Positions 5,618 to 7,684 of a stretch of DNA of 7,684 bases are shown in pieces. Both the position numbers and the translations under genes were made by a program. This stretch comes from Prevotellaceae bacterium (GTDB taxonomy: Bacteria; Bacteroidota; Bacteroidia; Bacteroidales; Bacteroidaceae): assembly GCA_022508635.1 (NCBI GenBank), contig JAFLUV010000027.1:1-7684 (forward strand). Direction: 5' to 3'. Each line of letters opens with the position of its first letter. Position 1 is the stretch's first letter. The notes beneath the pieces were generated by a model. It saw only the letters and a list, made by a program, of their open reading frames with translations, was not told the origin of the DNA and did no database searches.

Positions 5618-6613
5618 TCAGACGACATTTTGCGGACAATGTTCCACAAAAGCACGTACGTTTGCGATGGCTGTTCTTATCAGACGGGTGCGGGCTTCGT
5701 GGGTTGCCCAGGCGATGTGAGGGGTGATGAAGGCGTTCGGTTGGCTCAGTAGGGGATTGGATGCCTTGGGCGGTTCCTCAGTCATTACGTCGGCGAGGTA
5801 TGCACGGAGGTGTTTCCCCCTTAATGCCGCTGCTACGTCTGCATCGTTTATAAGGAGACCGCGCCCTGTGTTGATAAGGATGGCAGAGGGCTTCATCATC
5901 TTCAGTGTCTCGGCATTTATCATGTGGCGTGTCTTGTCTGTCAGCGGACAGTGCAGTGAGATGACGTCCGAGGAGCTAAATAATTCCTGCAGGTCGGCCT
6001 TTTGGATATTGCTTGGAAGAGTGTCGGCAGCCTTGCTGGTCAGAGCTTTTACCTTCATGCCGAAGGCGAGGGCAATCTGTGCTACGCGACTGCCGATGTT
6101 GCCAAGGCCTACGATGCCAAAGGTCTTTCCTGCGAGTTCCGTCAGCTCTGTGTCCCAGTAGCAGAAGTCAGGACTTGCGCTCCAGCGGCCGTTGCGGCTC
6201 TCTATAGCATAATGCTCCGTGCGGTTCGTCACAGTAAGCAAGTGGGCGAATACTGTCTGGGCGACGCTGTCTGTGCTGTAGGCAGGTACATTGGTGACGA
6301 TGATGTCGCGCTCATGTGCCGCCTCAATGTCTACAACATTATAGCCTGTAGCCAGTACGCCAATATAACGAAGGCGTGGCAGTTGGAAAATTTCCTTTCG
6401 CCCGAGGATGACCTTGTTGGTCAGTACAGCCTCGGCATCGGCGGCTCTCGCCACAGTCTCGTCTGGTTTTGTCCGGTCATAAACGGTCACGTCACCTAAT
6501 TGCTCCAGTTCTTCCCATAAGAGGTGATCCTGTTTCTCCGTTGAATCCTTGTTGCCCTTGGATCCGTAGCTTCGTCCAGTGGCTGTATATCCGTCAAGTA
6601 CTACGATTTTCAT
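5618..6613 (-). CDS. D-2-hydroxyacid dehydrogenase, glycerate dehydrogenase/hydroxypyruvate reductase type
   Basis: This NAD(P)-dependent enzyme interconverts D-2-hydroxyacids and 2-oxoacids; overall similarity points to glycerate/hydroxypyruvate as substrate. The 331-residue protein has the full family layout: N-terminal catalytic half (L83-A-T-G-Y-N-V-V-D), Rossmann motif G169-L-G-N-I-G174, catalytic R251 in N248-T-G-R-G, E280 before P281-P, and H299 in T297-P-H-I-A-W. The second Rossmann strand ends in L191-T-S-K rather than in an acidic residue, so cofactor preference (NADH or NADPH) is uncertain. After M1-K-I-V-V-L-D-G-Y-T10, residues about 11-30 form a charged, polar insertion roughly 15 residues longer than in the glycerate dehydrogenases I know. 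The gene has 125 bp before it, including the hairpin, and 93 bp after it, so it is probably transcribed alone. Phosphoglycerate dehydrogenase is a less likely reading, as no C-terminal ACT domain is present. Confidence 0.88.
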   Translation of the reverse strand: MKIVVLDGYTATGRSYGSKGNKDSTEKQDHLLWEELEQLGDVTVYDRTKPDETVARAADAEAVLTNKVILGRKEIFQLPRLRYIGVLATGYNVVDIEAAHERDIIVTNVPAYSTDSVAQTVFAHLLTVTNRTEHYAIESRNGRWSASPDFCYWDTELTELAGKTFGIVGLGNIGSRVAQIALAFGMKVKALTSKAADTLPSNIQKADLQELFSSSDVISLHCPLTDKTRHMINAETLKMMKPSAILINTGRGLLINDADVAAALRGKHLRAYLADVMTEEPPKASNPLLSQPNAFITPHIAWATHEARTRLIRTAIANVRAFVEHCPQNVV

Positions 6614-6674
6614 AAAAAATGATCAGCAAATATGATTCACATATCAATGAGGTTGTGAACATACCCCTACCTGT

Positions 6675-6720
6675 TATACATAGGAAGGATGTACCGGACG
6701 GCACATCCTTCCTATGTATA
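6675..6720 (-). terminator. Perfect 18-bp inverted repeat, likely terminator of the beta-barrel gene
   Basis: The arms at 6675-6692 (tatacataggaaggatgt) and 6703-6720 are exact reverse complements, with a 10-base loop (accggacggc). The hairpin begins 18 bp after the stop codon of the beta-barrel gene and ends 61 bp before the dehydrogenase ATG. On the minus strand it is not followed by a T-tract; on the plus strand it is followed by T-rich ctttattatt, although no plus-strand gene reads into it. A transcription terminator is the best reading; a dispersed repeat element is possible. Confidence 0.65.
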
Positions 6721-6738
6721 CTTTATTATTCTCTTGTA

Positions 6739-7674
6739 TTAAAAGATGCGTCCTACGAGACGGAAGTTCAGAGTAGGATATACAGGGATGCTGGAGATTA
6801 TTTTAATGATGTCGCTGCCGTCACCACCAGCATGCTCTTCTGTCAGGCGCTCGTTCTGGTATCCGGTTTCCTTATTATATGTCGGGGCATATACCTTTGG
6901 TGTGCCCCAGAACTGGACGCCAAGGTCGAACTGGCAGCCTATGCGCTTCTTGCGGGGAACTGCACGGCCAAAGCCGATACCCAGGTAGGGACGGAACGCG
7001 TTTACTTCGACAGTAGCTTTCACATTACCGTTGTTTGCAGGATTGGGTGTAATGAAGTAGTCGCCCAGCTCTGCACCAATCATTTCTTGGCCTTCAATAT
7101 ATTGGAGCGCTGTTGGAGGCAAATTATCTACCTCACCGTTTATGACACTGTTCCACTGTGTGACAGGCGTTAGGAAGCCTTCCGTTTTATTGTAGACGGA
7201 GACAAATTCCTTACCACCGGCATAGAAGCCGGCAGTTGCGTGGAAACTGCTGTGCTTGAAGGGATAGACGTCGACAAGGAAGTGGAACGTGGTGTTCGTC
7301 AGTTTCCCCTGCACATCCATGTTCTCGGGCAGACCGTCAGGCAGGCCGGAGAGGTCGATCAGGTCATCTCCATATACCTGCCTGTATTCAGCATTAATCT
7401 TGTTTGCACGGTCGGTCATGTCTTTGAAGTTGTCGTTCAAGCCTTGCGTACCTAGGTCAAGATCTGTATTTACTTTGATTTTTGGCATGATGTCAACACC
7501 AGCACGGACACCCAGCCAACGATTCAGTGTAGTGGAAGCATCGATGACGATACCCGTTGTTCCTACGCCTACTCCTATTCCCAATTGCTTAGGCATCCAT
7601 GTGTCTTCTGTCTGTGCGGTCACATTCTGCAAACCTATCAGCGCCAGACCGCATACAGTTAGTAATTTCTTCAT
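6739..7674 (-). CDS. Outer-membrane beta-barrel protein of unknown function
   Basis: The 311-residue product begins with a signal peptide (MKKLLTVCGLALIGLQNVTAQ, likely cleaved after Q21), so it is exported. The mature part alternates hydrophobic and polar residues in strand-like blocks: L31-G-I-G-V-G-V-G, W53-L-G-V-R-A-G-V-D, F130-H-F-L-V-D-V-Y-P, F143-H-A-T-A-G-F-Y-A-G, and a late F229-R-P-Y-L-G-I-G-F-G. It ends in R-L-V-G-R-I-F; a final aromatic residue is the usual assembly signal for outer-membrane barrels. A polar stretch at about 75-120 and another near 160-215 probably form long surface loops. The features fit the small barrels annotated as hypothetical in many Bacteroidales. The ATG at 7674 is only 10 bp from the right edge, so the promoter lies outside the window. 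Ligand and role are unknown. Confidence 0.8.
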   Translation of the reverse strand: MKKLLTVCGLALIGLQNVTAQTEDTWMPKQLGIGVGVGTTGIVIDASTTLNRWLGVRAGVDIMPKIKVNTDLDLGTQGLNDNFKDMTDRANKINAEYRQVYGDDLIDLSGLPDGLPENMDVQGKLTNTTFHFLVDVYPFKHSSFHATAGFYAGGKEFVSVYNKTEGFLTPVTQWNSVINGEVDNLPPTALQYIEGQEMIGAELGDYFITPNPANNGNVKATVEVNAFRPYLGIGFGRAVPRKKRIGCQFDLGVQFWGTPKVYAPTYNKETGYQNERLTEEHAGGDGSDIIKIISSIPVYPTLNFRLVGRIF

Positions 7675-7684
7675 AGTTGATTAA

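Noticed and set aside
6627..6634. CATATTTG on the minus strand as a -7 promoter box of the dehydrogenase gene
   Set aside because: It has one mismatch to the consensus, lacks a TTG about 20 bp upstream, and lies so close to the ATG that the leader would be only a few bases long.

Overview
The window looks like chromosomal DNA of a member of the Bacteroidales, most likely Prevotellaceae or a close relative. Four signs support this: start sites without a clear Shine-Dalgarno and with A-rich leaders; promoter candidates of the Bacteroidetes TAnnTTTG type; a Bacteroidetes-style phosphoglycerate kinase with the SHMGKPKGK segment; and a secreted beta-barrel protein and a glycan-associated protein typical of gut or oral Bacteroidales. 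The placement rests on recognition, not on a database search. No RNA genes, CRISPR arrays, insertion sequences or phage genes were seen.

All six genes read on the minus strand, so transcription runs from the right edge to the left. In transcription order they are: (1) an outer-membrane beta-barrel protein with a signal peptide (7674-6739), followed by a perfect 18-bp inverted repeat that is the likely terminator; (2) a D-2-hydroxyacid dehydrogenase of the glycerate dehydrogenase/hydroxypyruvate reductase type (6613-5618) with an unusual N-terminal insertion; (3) phosphoglycerate kinase, pgk (5524-4256), preceded by a good Bacteroidetes promoter candidate; (4) a lipoprotein resembling the periplasmic binding proteins of nitrate/sulfonate/thiamine-precursor ABC transporters (4209-3289); (5) a large cytoplasmic TPR protein (3286-1202) starting 2 bp after the previous stop; (6) after a 373-bp gap, the first 276 codons of a secreted protein with a sugar-binding-type beta-sandwich, probably a glycoside hydrolase (828 to the left edge).

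Genes 3 to 5 look like one operon: pgk, an orphan binding lipoprotein and a TPR protein, with gaps of 46 and 2 bp. The dehydrogenase and pgk both act close to 3-phosphoglycerate/glycerate metabolism but are separated by a promoter candidate.

The most striking non-coding structure lies in the 829-1201 gap. It is an array of 23-bp repeats in exact register (four clear copies plus one decayed copy), each unit centred on a near-palindrome; the last clear copy is a perfect 17-bp palindrome. A second, GC-rich degenerate direct repeat follows and runs into the stop codon of the TPR gene. I see no clearly new defence, mobile or biosynthetic system here. The repeat array, the orphan binding-protein/TPR pair behind pgk and the dehydrogenase insertion are the items most worth checking.
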